Shown piece by piece: positions 23,784-32,555 of a stretch of 64,000 nt of DNA. This DNA comes from JAAYRQ01 sp035647235 (GTDB lineage Bacteria > Bacillota > Syntrophomonadia > Syntrophomonadales > Syntrophomonadaceae), in the NCBI GenBank assembly GCA_964514235.1, contig CAZEPV010000001.1, positions 62,001 to 126,000 on the forward strand, given 5' to 3'. How positions within the stretch are numbered: the stretch's first letter is position 1; every line of letters begins with the position of its first letter. The position numbers were made by a program, and so were the translations under genes. The notes beneath the pieces were generated by a model that did not search any database, was not told the origin of the DNA, and saw nothing but the letters and a program-made list of their open reading frames with translations.

Positions 23784-25745
23784 ATGATTTCTGGTGCAAG
23801 TCGACATTCCTACGATAGTGAAGAACTTTATGCAGCCTGGGTAGATTTTGTTTATAATGACAAAATCAACACCAATGTGCGCCCTGATGTATTACAGTCT
23901 TGGAAGAGATGTAAAAAACTGAACGTTGATCCGACTGCCCGCCATTTTGCTAATGTTTTGGAAGAGGAAAATTTGCAAGGACTATTATATGAAAAAAGGG
24001 ATTTAATACGCATAGCACGCCCATACGTCAATTTATTGAATCAATATGTGAAAAATAGTGGCTTTATAATTATATTATCGGATGAAAACGGGACCGTGCT
24101 AGTTTTGGAAGGCGATGAAGAACAGCTCTGCTACCAAAAGAAAATTAATCTGGTGGAAGGGGCGATTTGGACTGAACAGGGTGCTGGTACTAATGCGGTA
24201 GGTACTTCACTTTTTTTGCGCCAACCGATGCAAATTGTTGGTGCGGAACATTTTTGTGTTAACCAACACCGCATTACTTGCTCGGGGGCACCTATTTATG
24301 GTCCAGATGGTAAATTAGTTGGCTTGCTTAATATGTCGGGTGCATCGGAAAATGTAAATATTCATACTTTGGGTATGGTAGTAGCTTCGGCTGTAGCTAT
24401 ACAAAATCAACTAAAAATAGAAAATACTATGGAGGAATTATCCAAAAACAATTCCTTGGTAAATACTGCTCTAGAAAATATACCCAATGGCATTATTACC
24501 GTAGATGAGGAAGGAATAATAACCCAGCTTAACGATTATGGGGCAAAATTGTTGAACATGGACAATACAAAGGTAGTAGGTAAACATATTAAGCAATTTT
24601 TACCTTCGGAAATAGATATTACTAGATTTCTACAGAAAAATGCCTCTACATTTGAATATATCTGGGAATATGAGAAAAACAATAAAAGAATTAATATCAC
24701 TTCTAGTCCCATATTGAGCACCAACAGTGAATATGTTGGCTCGGTCTTAGTCTTAAAGCCTAGAGAGAAAGTACATGAACTTGTCAATCAAGTGACTGGG
24801 GCGCATGCTGAGTTTAGCTTTGACTCTATTATAGGGGCTAATCGGGAAATTAAACGTATTAAAGAAGTGGCCAATGCAGCAGCTATGACCAATTCCACAG
24901 TTTTACTTTTGGGTGAAAGTGGTACAGGCAAAGAATTGTTTGCCCAGGCGATCCATAGGGCTAGCCATAGGCCAGGGGCCTTCATTGAAGTTAATTGTTC
25001 AGCTATCCCGCGTAGCTTGATCGAAAGTGAGTTGTTTGGTTATGAAGCGGGGGCCTTTACTGGGGCTAATAGAAATGGCAGACCGGGCAAATTCGAAAGG
25101 GCCCACCAAGGTACTATTTTGCTTGACGAAATTGGTGATATGCCTTTAGATCTTCAAGCAGTGCTTCTTAGAGTTTTACAGGAAAAAACTATAGTAAGAG
25201 TAGGGGGATATAAGCCTATTCCCGTTGATGTACGGGTAATTGCAGCCACTAACTCGGACTTAATAGAAAAAATTAAAGAGGGCTCTTTTAGGGAGGACTT
25301 ATATTTTCGCTTAAATGTTATAAATATTGAAATACCTCCTTTGAGGGAGCGTAAGGATGATATAACTAGGCTAGTTGAATATTTACTACCGCAAATCAAT
25401 AGGCGCCTAAATAGAAACATAACCCATGTTTCACCAGAAGTGATGGAAGCATTACAAAATTATGAATGGCCTGGCAATGTCCGCGAATTGGAGAATACTT
25501 TAGAGCGTAGTGTTGTAGTAGCCAGTCAAAATATACTAGAAATCCGCAATCTGCCGGCCCATTTTATTAATAATGATACCAAAAATGCGGAAAAGATCGA
25601 ATATGATTTTATGACTTTAAGCGAAATAGAAAAAAAGGCCATTAAAGATGGTCTGCAAAAGGTAGATTCTATTGCGGAATTAGCTAGACTGCTTGGTATT
25701 AGTAGAAGCACCCTATACCGTAAAATGAAGGAATATGACCTGTAA
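23784..25745 (+). CDS. Sigma-54-dependent activator (GAF-PAS-AAA-Fis, AcoR-like)
   Basis: A 653-residue enhancer-binding protein. An N-terminal AcoR-like region with GAF (about 75-205, 'GAIWTEQGAGTNAVGTSL') is followed by a PAS domain (about 225-320), the AAA domain with Walker A GESGTGKE (residue 377), the sigma-54-contacting GAFTGA loop (about 423), Walker B 'GTILLDEIGDMP', and a C-terminal Fis-type HTH ('IAELARLLGISRSTLYRKM'). There is no receiver domain, so a small ligand sensed by GAF or PAS is the likely signal. A -24/-12 promoter lies 250 bases downstream, making the large operon starting at 26161 the evident target. Confidence 0.93.
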   Translation: MISGASRHSYDSEELYAAWVDFVYNDKINTNVRPDVLQSWKRCKKLNVDPTARHFANVLEEENLQGLLYEKRDLIRIARPYVNLLNQYVKNSGFIIILSDENGTVLVLEGDEEQLCYQKKINLVEGAIWTEQGAGTNAVGTSLFLRQPMQIVGAEHFCVNQHRITCSGAPIYGPDGKLVGLLNMSGASENVNIHTLGMVVASAVAIQNQLKIENTMEELSKNNSLVNTALENIPNGIITVDEEGIITQLNDYGAKLLNMDNTKVVGKHIKQFLPSEIDITRFLQKNASTFEYIWEYEKNNKRINITSSPILSTNSEYVGSVLVLKPREKVHELVNQVTGAHAEFSFDSIIGANREIKRIKEVANAAAMTNSTVLLLGESGTGKELFAQAIHRASHRPGAFIEVNCSAIPRSLIESELFGYEAGAFTGANRNGRPGKFERAHQGTILLDEIGDMPLDLQAVLLRVLQEKTIVRVGGYKPIPVDVRVIAATNSDLIEKIKEGSFREDLYFRLNVINIEIPPLRERKDDITRLVEYLLPQINRRLNRNITHVSPEVMEALQNYEWPGNVRELENTLERSVVVASQNILEIRNLPAHFINNDTKNAEKIEYDFMTLSEIEKKAIKDGLQKVDSIAELARLLGISRSTLYRKMKEYDL

Positions 25746-25816
25746 AAACGATAGGGCTGTTGCATTATGGGTCAGAAAAAAAGATAAATTATAAAAATGG
25801 CCCAAAATGAAACACC

Positions 25817-25861
25817 TTAAAGTGCAAAAATTCACAAGCGTTTTAATTTGTGACACTTTAA
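25817..25861. promoter_or_regulatory. Candidate upstream activator sites for the sigma-54 activator
   Basis: TTAAAGTG and CACTTTAA flank an inner CACAA/TTGTG pair, about 135-180 bases before the -24 element, the usual distance for an enhancer. The symmetry is imperfect (unequal spacers), so this is a candidate only. Confidence 0.4.
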
Positions 25862-25876
25862 TAGAATAGAACTTAA

Positions 25877-25905
25877 AAATGAACTCGCAAGGGTTCATTT
25901 TTTTT
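25877..25905 (+). terminator. Terminator of the sigma-54 activator gene
   Basis: AAATGAAC-TCGCAAGG-GTTCATTT followed by T-run, between the activator gene and the -24/-12 promoter. Confidence 0.8.
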
Positions 25906-25995
25906 GTTTTCTGTTGGCATATAAAAATAAATAATGGGCTTAATGTTCGAAATTATCGGCCCTTGTTTTTGGAGTGATATTTGTTCTTGTCCAAT

Positions 25996-26011
25996 TGGCA
26001 TAAGAGTTGCA
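25996..26011 (+). promoter_or_regulatory. Sigma-54 (-24/-12) promoter of the lipoyl-carrier redox operon
   Basis: TGGCATAAGAGTTGCA: GG at 25997-25998 and GC at 26009-26010 have the exact 12-base phasing of RpoN promoters, with the TTGC core intact. Transcription should start near 26022, about 140 bases before the MFS gene. The adjacent activator gene supports the call. Confidence 0.88.
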
Positions 26012-26160
26012 TTAAATATAGCTAGAAAGAATTTTAATTGTGAACTTAATAACATCCCGTTTTGAAATAATTTGAGTTAGGAAATTCTCTGGCGGGAAGG
26101 AGGGTGGCTTAGAGGTTGCCAGCAGGTTGAAAATAAAAATTGCAGGGAGGCTAGAACAGA

Positions 26161-27420
26161 GTGGACAAGAAGAATAGGACGCTAATACTAATGGTTATAG
26201 CTTTATTCTTAGGGTATTTGCCTTGGTATAACTTTTCAGCTGTGGTCAAATACATTGCGACAGACTTTTCACTAAGCCCATCCGAGACCGGGATGATTTT
26301 GTCTGCATTCCAGCTGGGTTATGTAGTAGTAGTTTTAATTACTGGCTGGCTAGCAGATAGGGTTGGAGCTAAAAAAGTAGTAGCCTGGGCTACATTATTA
26401 ACTGGTGTTTTTTCTACACTATTTGCTTTTTTAGCCAAGGACTTCAATTCGGTCCTTATTCTAAGACTTGCTACTGGTCTATCGGCAGGGGCTATTTATG
26501 CCCCAGGAATGGCACTCTTATCTAATTGGTTTTCACCTCAGGAAAGGGGTAAAGCCTTGGGTGCCTATACAGCAGGTTTAGTTGCAGCTTCGGCTGGCGG
26601 GTATTTTGTTGCAGCTCCATTAGCAGCCGCTTATAGTTGGCAAACTGGTATACTCGCAACTTCCCTACCCGTATTTCTTGCTGCCATTATAATGTTCTTC
26701 TTTGTGGAGGAAAGACCTTCTGATGGAGAACTTAGTTATGATGGAGCCCCAGGCTTATCGGTAGGAAAACCTGCCCCTGAAGGTGGCTATGCTGGACCGG
26801 TTTTACTTACTGGTTCTTATATGGGACACATGTGGGAATTATATGCATTCTGGGGATGGATTGGACCTTTTATGGTAGCTTGTGCTAGCGCAGTTGGTTA
26901 TGCGGACGCAGAAGCAGTTAAGTTAGGTGGCTTGCTGGCCGCGCTTATTATCTTAATTGGTGCTCCAGCTGTCTATATAACTGGCTTAGCCGCAGACAAG
27001 TTTGGCCGTACCAAAACCATTATGGTAGCTGCAACTTGCAGCCTAGTGCCACAATTCTTTTTCGGATACATGTATGGCTGGTCTTTACCAGTGGTAGTTT
27101 CGGTTGGAGTTTGGATTGGTTTTTGGGTTATAGCAGATTCAGCTATCTATAAGGCAGGTCTAACTGAAATGACCGCACCGGACATTAGAGCCACTATATT
27201 GAGTGTTCAGTCGGCAGTAGGATACTCCATGACTATCCTGGCCCCGATGGCCTTTGGCTGGTATTTGCAATACTTAAACCCTGGTGTAGAATCCACATCG
27301 GCTACTATATGGGGCCCATGTTTCGTGATGTTAGGGGTAGGAGCTATATTTGCCCCAGTACTTGCTTACTTTACTAGAAAAGTACCACAAGCCAAATTGA
27401 TGACTGGTGGCAAAATGTAA
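26161..27420 (+). CDS. MFS transporter
   Basis: A 419-residue major facilitator with twelve predicted membrane segments, the motif-A loop 'GWLADRVGAKKVVAWATLL' between helices 2 and 3 and a related 'GLAADKFGRTKTIMVAA' in the second half. There is no periplasmic binding partner. It is the first gene behind the sigma-54 promoter, so it probably brings the substrate of the operon's enzymes into the cell or exports the product. It resembles the nitrate/oxalate/phthalate-type MFS branch in general form; the substrate is not assignable. Start GTG. Confidence 0.88.
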   Translation: MDKKNRTLILMVIALFLGYLPWYNFSAVVKYIATDFSLSPSETGMILSAFQLGYVVVVLITGWLADRVGAKKVVAWATLLTGVFSTLFAFLAKDFNSVLILRLATGLSAGAIYAPGMALLSNWFSPQERGKALGAYTAGLVAASAGGYFVAAPLAAAYSWQTGILATSLPVFLAAIIMFFFVEERPSDGELSYDGAPGLSVGKPAPEGGYAGPVLLTGSYMGHMWELYAFWGWIGPFMVACASAVGYADAEAVKLGGLLAALIILIGAPAVYITGLAADKFGRTKTIMVAATCSLVPQFFFGYMYGWSLPVVVSVGVWIGFWVIADSAIYKAGLTEMTAPDIRATILSVQSAVGYSMTILAPMAFGWYLQYLNPGVESTSATIWGPCFVMLGVGAIFAPVLAYFTRKVPQAKLMTGGKM

Positions 27421-27452
27421 GTTTGTTTTTTGGATAATGGAGGGTATCACGC

Positions 27453-27935
27453 ATGATTGACAAAACATTACAAATCTATTGGCAAAGTGAATGTGCGCAG
27501 ATTATAAATGATCTTCCTTGCCGTTTAGAAGAAATGTTTGCTTTGAAAGCTACGCTGGTAGGAGAACTCGAGCCTCCAGTAAGTGCACTAGACCCTCAAC
27601 GACAACAATATGATGTTAGGTATCTTATACCTATCCTTGATGAAGTGGATTTTAGCTTATGGATATTAAAAGAAGATATTAGTGATCCTTACCACCTATA
27701 TTTATACGGGGTAGCTTCAGATAAGACCGCACTAGTATCTGCATACAGAGCAAGGGACGGAGAAAACTTTCTCAAGGAAGTCTATCATGAGGTGGGTCAC
27801 TTACTTGGCCTAGAGCATTGCCGCGGTAAATGTGTGATGCGCAGATCCAGAAATAATAATCAATTAGATAAAAAACCTTTAACCCTTTGCAGTAGATGTA
27901 GAAGTAAAGTAAATAAATTACAAAAAGTTGTTTAG
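27453..27935 (+). CDS. Archaemetzincin-like zinc metalloprotease
   Basis: A 160-residue protein with the archaemetzincin zinc motif HEVGHLLGLEH (residues 112-122), followed at once by C123, C127 with an 'xM' after it, and a C-terminal CSRC (C146, C149). The usual consensus is HExxHxxGxxHCx4CxM...CxxC; here the first Cys pair is spaced by three residues instead of four. AmzA-type proteins are known mainly from archaea and vertebrates and are rare in bacteria. It has no signal peptide. Its role within a redox operon is unclear; protein processing or quality control is possible. Start ATG after GGAGGG. Confidence 0.82.
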   Translation: MIDKTLQIYWQSECAQIINDLPCRLEEMFALKATLVGELEPPVSALDPQRQQYDVRYLIPILDEVDFSLWILKEDISDPYHLYLYGVASDKTALVSAYRARDGENFLKEVYHEVGHLLGLEHCRGKCVMRRSRNNNQLDKKPLTLCSRCRSKVNKLQKVV

Positions 27936-28059
27936 AAACAACCTGACCTAGTATAAGTAGGCTAATTACATTTAGAGTGGAAATTAATATTCTGGTAATT
28001 TAGACACCAGAAGAAATAACCCGAGAGTTTTCAACTAAAGAAGAGGAGGTTAAAAGTTT

Positions 28060-30288
28060 ATGGCTAAAAAAACAGTTGCAATTGAATGGCCGCCAAAGGA
28101 AGATTTAAGTAAATATGCTTTGGCAACCGATGTCCCCGTGTGGATTGGTGGGGAAAAAATTGTTGCAGATCGTGTTGTGAAAACAGCTTGTCCGCATAAC
28201 TGTTATGATACTTGCGGCGTTTTAGCTTACATTAAGGATGAAAAGGTGATTAAAATCGAAGGTGATCCCGACCACCCTATTACCCGAGGACATTTATGCC
28301 TAAAAGGCTATGCCAACGTGCAAAAGATTAATAGTCCTGATCGGGTTAAGTACCCATTAATGAGAATTGGAGAGCGCGGAGAAGGGAAATTCAAGAGAAT
28401 TTCTTGGGATGAAGCCTTTGATTACATGGTAGAAAAAATCACTGCTATGCGGGACAAGTACGGCCCAGAATCATTTGTGGAGTATGGCTATTCTGGTAAC
28501 CGCGAACATATGGCTAAAGCAGTTAGTGGACGTTTCCTAAACTTATTTGGAGCAACTAAATTAGTAGGAAGTTTCTGCTTGTTATCTGGTGCCGCTGGTT
28601 CATACCATAGTGTAGGTTATCAACATACCATGTCACCAGAAGTATGGAGTGAGCACACTGATTTAATCATGTTAGTGGGAAGGAATCCATCTTTCACTAA
28701 CCCGCACATCTATCCATTCCTATATAGGGCTATGGAACGTGGGGCGAAATTAATAGTTGTTGACCCCTATGTTACTGCAGTAGCATCTAAAGCTGACCTA
28801 CATCTACGTCCTAGACCAGGAACTGATGGGGCTATGGCTTTAGGTATGATTAACTATATTATAGAAAATAACCTTCACGATAAAGACTTCATAGCCAAAA
28901 ATACTCACGGTTATGAAGATTTAGAGAAGGCTGTTAAAGAATGGACCTTGGAAAAGACCGAAGAAGTGACTGGAATTCCAGCAGAACATATAAAGCTGGC
29001 TGCGGAATTATTTGCTACCAATGAATCGCATTTAGAGTGCGGCTATGGTCACCAAAGATACAGTAATGGCCATCAAACCCAAAGAGCCTTAGCTTGTCTA
29101 TCTGCAGTCTGCGGACATATAGGTAAAGCTAGTGCTAACTATAACTTTATTGATTCCATGGGCTTTCCAGCCATTGAAGGCTTTGCGGTATTTCCTAATG
29201 TTACTACACCAGAAGGTGCTGAGATTAAAGCTACCCGTCTCATTAATATCGCAACTTTTGCTAAGGCGCTTCATCATGCCGAAGATCCACCAATCAAAGG
29301 CGTTATTTCCTGGCGGGGTGGCTTAGTTTCCCAGCAACCCTATGTGGACTATACCATAGAAGCACTTAAAAAACTAGATATGTTTGTAGTTATAGAGCAA
29401 TTTATGACCGATGATACAGATTGGGCTGATTTAGTACTACCTGGTTGTCATTTCCTAGAGCAGTATGGACTACACACTTCTTACTGGCACCATTTCAATC
29501 AAGTAATAGTACCGGTTTGTCAGCCTTATTATGAAGCCGTACCTGATATAGAAATTTGGTCGGAATTAGCTAGAAGATTAGGTTATGAGGAATACTTCCC
29601 TAGAGATAGAACTGGTCATGATTATGTACGTATGCTAATTGGCGAACATACCGATGTAGATGCAGCAACATCCCCAAATGGCCCTGTACGCCTACCAGAA
29701 GAATGGTGTCCTCGTGTTCCATATGCAGACATGAAGTTTGATACCCCTACAGGTAAAATTGAACTCTACTCAGTTGGTATGGAAGAAAGAGGTAAGAAAT
29801 TCGGTGGTGACTATGTACCTGTACCTCACTTCTTAGAGCCAGACGAAAGCCCAGTAGGAACTCCTAAATTGGCTAAAAAGTACCCATTAACGGTAATTTC
29901 TCAGCATCCAGCATTTAGACTTCACTCACAATTTTATAATTTACCTTGGATACAAGAAATTGAAGGGCCTGCTAAAGTCTTTATAAATAAAGTCGATGCA
30001 GAGGAACGCGGTATTGTAAGTGGCGATAAGGTGCGGATATTTAATGACCGCGGTGAATTGCTTGATATTCTTGTCGCAGTAAGTATCCGGGTACAACCTG
30101 GTGTCGTTGAGCTAAGTAGTGGAATGTGGGTTAAATTGGGTGCCAATGTTAACGTACTCACATCGCTGAGTATCGGCGGACCAAGAGATGTGCTAGGTGA
30201 AAACGGAATTATGTACGAATACCATCCATTACTAGATGGTAATACTACAGCTTATTTTAACTCACTTGTACAAATAGAGAAAATGTAA
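28060..30288 (+). CDS. Cytoplasmic Mo/W-bisPGD oxidoreductase (DMSO reductase superfamily), catalytic subunit
   Basis: A 742-residue enzyme with an N-terminal [4Fe-4S] motif (C44, C48, C52, C80), molybdopterin domains starting 'KRISWDEAFDYMVEKI', and the C-terminal molydopterin-dinucleotide-binding domain ('YPLTVISQHPAFRLHSQFYN', later 'GDKVRIFNDRGEL'). No Tat signal is present, so it works in the cytoplasm, like transhydroxylase, acetylene hydratase or formate dehydrogenase. The segment expected to supply the metal ligand reads 'GSFCLLSGAAGSYHS'; either Cys or Ser could serve. The next gene encodes its Fe-S partner. The substrate is unknown. Confidence 0.9.
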   Translation: MAKKTVAIEWPPKEDLSKYALATDVPVWIGGEKIVADRVVKTACPHNCYDTCGVLAYIKDEKVIKIEGDPDHPITRGHLCLKGYANVQKINSPDRVKYPLMRIGERGEGKFKRISWDEAFDYMVEKITAMRDKYGPESFVEYGYSGNREHMAKAVSGRFLNLFGATKLVGSFCLLSGAAGSYHSVGYQHTMSPEVWSEHTDLIMLVGRNPSFTNPHIYPFLYRAMERGAKLIVVDPYVTAVASKADLHLRPRPGTDGAMALGMINYIIENNLHDKDFIAKNTHGYEDLEKAVKEWTLEKTEEVTGIPAEHIKLAAELFATNESHLECGYGHQRYSNGHQTQRALACLSAVCGHIGKASANYNFIDSMGFPAIEGFAVFPNVTTPEGAEIKATRLINIATFAKALHHAEDPPIKGVISWRGGLVSQQPYVDYTIEALKKLDMFVVIEQFMTDDTDWADLVLPGCHFLEQYGLHTSYWHHFNQVIVPVCQPYYEAVPDIEIWSELARRLGYEEYFPRDRTGHDYVRMLIGEHTDVDAATSPNGPVRLPEEWCPRVPYADMKFDTPTGKIELYSVGMEERGKKFGGDYVPVPHFLEPDESPVGTPKLAKKYPLTVISQHPAFRLHSQFYNLPWIQEIEGPAKVFINKVDAEERGIVSGDKVRIFNDRGELLDILVAVSIRVQPGVVELSSGMWVKLGANVNVLTSLSIGGPRDVLGENGIMYEYHPLLDGNTTAYFNSLVQIEKM

Positions 30289-30308
30289 GGATAAAGGAGG
30301 GGTACTTA

Positions 30309-30830
30309 ATGAAGAGAAAGCAGATGACCTTATATGTTGATACAAGTAGATGTATGAACTGTCGTGCTTGCGAGGTTGTGTGCAAAATGGAACATGATCT
30401 ACCTGCAGGGCCTAGATACAACATGGTTGTTGAAATAGAAGTAACCCGCCAGGGTGTGGACAAATGTGAATTCTTACCTACACCCTGTATGCACTGTGGG
30501 GATGCACCATGTATTAAATCTTGTCCAACAGGAGCCATTTATAAACGTCCAGAAGATGGCATTGTGCTAGTTGACCAGAGCAAATGCATTGGATGTCGTG
30601 AATGTCTATGGGCATGTCCTTTCGGGGTTCCACAATTCGGCAGTAGTGGCTTAATGGAAAAATGCGATCTTTGCCAGCATCTCTTAGAGGAAGGCGAAGT
30701 TACAGCATGTGCAAGAGCTTGTCCAGCAGAAGCTATTACAGTAGGTACAGTTGAAGAGATTTCAGCTAAAGTTCGGGAAAGATATGGCAAGACTAGTCGC
30801 CAAAAATATGCAGACGGCACACAATTCTAA
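30309..30830 (+). CDS. Four-cluster ferredoxin-type subunit of the Mo/W enzyme (DmsB/PhsB-like)
   Basis: A 173-residue electron-transfer subunit with four [4Fe-4S] motifs: CMNCRACEVVC, CMHCGDAPCIKSCP, CIGCRECLWACP and CDLCQ...CARACP. This is the DmsB/PhsB/HycB pattern that accompanies bisPGD catalytic subunits. It starts 20 bases after the catalytic gene with a GGAGGGG site. No membrane anchor subunit follows, so electrons are passed to soluble partners. Confidence 0.92.
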   Translation: MKRKQMTLYVDTSRCMNCRACEVVCKMEHDLPAGPRYNMVVEIEVTRQGVDKCEFLPTPCMHCGDAPCIKSCPTGAIYKRPEDGIVLVDQSKCIGCRECLWACPFGVPQFGSSGLMEKCDLCQHLLEEGEVTACARACPAEAITVGTVEEISAKVRERYGKTSRQKYADGTQF

Positions 30831-30837
30831 AATTAAA

Positions 30838-30869
30838 TTAGCCAGGGGTAGTATTATACCCTTGGCTAA
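30838..30869 (+). other. Intra-operon hairpin
   Basis: TTAGCCAGGGGTA and TACCCTTGGCTAA make a 13-bp stem between the two Fe-S protein genes. The tail lacks a T-run, so it is more likely an mRNA processing or stability element than a full terminator. Confidence 0.6.
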
Positions 30870-30888
30870 TCATTAAGGCGGTGATATC

Positions 30889-31368
30889 GTGCGTGTTTTA
30901 TCAATTGATCGTGAAAAATGCACAGGGTGTGGTATTTGCCAAGTAGTTTGTTCCTTAACTAAGACAGGTGCAGTACAACCTAGTTTGGGTCGTATTCAGG
31001 TACACAGGGATAAACGGAATCTTTTGCAAATGGTGTCTGTTTGTCAACATTGTGCTGAACCAGCCTGTCAAACAGCATGTTTGATGGAGGGGATAGGCAA
31101 AGATTTCACATCTGGTGAAATATTCCGCGATTTAAGTAAGTGTTTTGGATGCGGTGCTTGTACGGTTTTTTGTCCGATTAGTGCCCCTATAATTGACCTA
31201 AAGCAAGGTGTAGTTGTCACCTGTGATTTATGTGACGGTGATCCAACCTGTATTAAGGTATGTCCACATGGTGCTATAAGATATGGGGAATTAATCGACG
31301 CGAGCATAGACAAACGTAACAGATATGGTGCCAGGTTTTTCGGCGCACAGCAAGAGGGGGTGGAATAA
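30889..31368 (+). CDS. Four-cluster ferredoxin-type protein, AorA-like
   Basis: A 159-residue Fe-S protein with motifs CTGCGICQVVC, CQHCAEPACQTAC, CFGCGACTVFCP and CDLCDGDPTCIKVCP, enough for four [4Fe-4S] clusters. Followed by an AOR-type subunit and an FAD/NAD-type oxidoreductase, it occupies the place of AorA in the AorABC complexes that couple tungsten aldehyde oxidoreductases to NAD or ferredoxin. Start GTG after GGCGGTGAT. The stop overlaps the next start by one base. Confidence 0.88.
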   Translation: MRVLSIDREKCTGCGICQVVCSLTKTGAVQPSLGRIQVHRDKRNLLQMVSVCQHCAEPACQTACLMEGIGKDFTSGEIFRDLSKCFGCGACTVFCPISAPIIDLKQGVVVTCDLCDGDPTCIKVCPHGAIRYGELIDASIDKRNRYGARFFGAQQEGVE

Positions 31369-32555
31369 TGGAGGTATTGCAAAAACAGACTATAGCCAGG
31401 GTAAACCTGAAGGACTCCAAAATAGAGCTAGAGGAGATTCTTTTGGATTCCGAAGCTATAGGCCTGGGAAGTTATGAGATAGTGTGGGAAAAGTATAAAG
31501 ATATGATGGCGGATGCAGTATCTAAACCAGATAAAAACCCCTTTTTGGCTATAAGTACGGGACCACTAACTGGAACAGGTGTACCAGGATCGGCGGCTTA
31601 TTTTATAAGTTATGTGTCACCTATAAGTGGAAAGTTTACTACTGAGCTATGTGAAGGTTCAATTGGACCCTATTTACGCTATGCAGGTATAGAGCATTTA
31701 GTTTTGTATGGCAAGGCTAAAAAGCCAGTAACCCTGTGGATAAATGAGAAGGGAATAAATGTTTTTCCTGCCCAAGAAATCAAGAATTTAGACAATCTTG
31801 CCACTAGCGAAATTTTGCATAGGCAATTTGGGGAAGATGCGATAGTAGCTTGTGTTGGTGCCTATGATAAGGTTGCACCAAGCAAATTCGCTAGTGTAGT
31901 TTGCGATTATTACCATGAAGTAGAAGCATTGGGCTTAGGTCAGGCCTTTTACAATTTAGGCATAAAGGCTCTAGTGGTAAATGGTAAAGGTGCAATTACA
32001 ATAGCGAATCCAGAGGAGTTTTTGCAAGAACTTATAGAAATTTATAAGTATTACAAAATTTCCAATCAGCATTATACCCATTTTAATAATATAACAGGTG
32101 ATAGCTTTTTATCTCCAAAAAATGAAGGTAGCTTTCTAGAAATAGGCAATCAATCCTTTGGAATTGCTGTGTCAAATGAGCGGACATCTAACTTTTCTAG
32201 AAATGAATTGTTAAGAATAACCCAGCAATCTATTAAGGATGGGCTATCTTGGAGAATGGTGCTTGATTTTATGGCGGAAAACTTGGATGATGGCGGGGCT
32301 AGCTATGATTTAAGCAATATTTTGCGATATATGGAGAATTGGCTGCCCCAGGACCTATACCAAACTGATATTAGTACAGTTCAGGCTACTGGCTTGTTTT
32401 GGGATGAAGCCAACTTGCCTTTTATTGATGCCATCGGTCGTGTAGCTAAGTTGCTCAGGCATTATTCTGGTCAAGAATGGAACAGTTTTCGCCTTGAGGA
32501 AGTGGGAAGACAATTGACTAGCATAGGTGATGGGCTAACTCTGGAGGTGAAATAA
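31368..32555 (+). CDS. Degenerate aldehyde ferredoxin oxidoreductase-like subunit (AorB-like, no cluster cysteines)
   Basis: A 395-residue homologue of tungsten AOR enzymes, which are normally about 600 residues. The AOR N-domain is recognisable: 'STGPLTGTGVPGSAAYF', 'SPISGKFTTELCEGSIGPYLRYAGIEHLVLYGKAKKP', then 'LGLGQAFYNLGIKALVVNGKG' in place of the usual glycine-rich pterin loop. The CxxCxxxC...C set that binds the [4Fe-4S] cluster in AORs is absent; there is no Cys in the last 200 residues. It may be a structural or pterin-binding remnant that bridges the Fe-S and FAD subunits. Confidence 0.8.
   Translation: MEVLQKQTIARVNLKDSKIELEEILLDSEAIGLGSYEIVWEKYKDMMADAVSKPDKNPFLAISTGPLTGTGVPGSAAYFISYVSPISGKFTTELCEGSIGPYLRYAGIEHLVLYGKAKKPVTLWINEKGINVFPAQEIKNLDNLATSEILHRQFGEDAIVACVGAYDKVAPSKFASVVCDYYHEVEALGLGQAFYNLGIKALVVNGKGAITIANPEEFLQELIEIYKYYKISNQHYTHFNNITGDSFLSPKNEGSFLEIGNQSFGIAVSNERTSNFSRNELLRITQQSIKDGLSWRMVLDFMAENLDDGGASYDLSNILRYMENWLPQDLYQTDISTVQATGLFWDEANLPFIDAIGRVAKLLRHYSGQEWNSFRLEEVGRQLTSIGDGLTLEVK

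Noticed and set aside
31368..32555. Functional tungsten aldehyde oxidoreductase
   Set aside because: About 200 residues short and without the four cluster cysteines.
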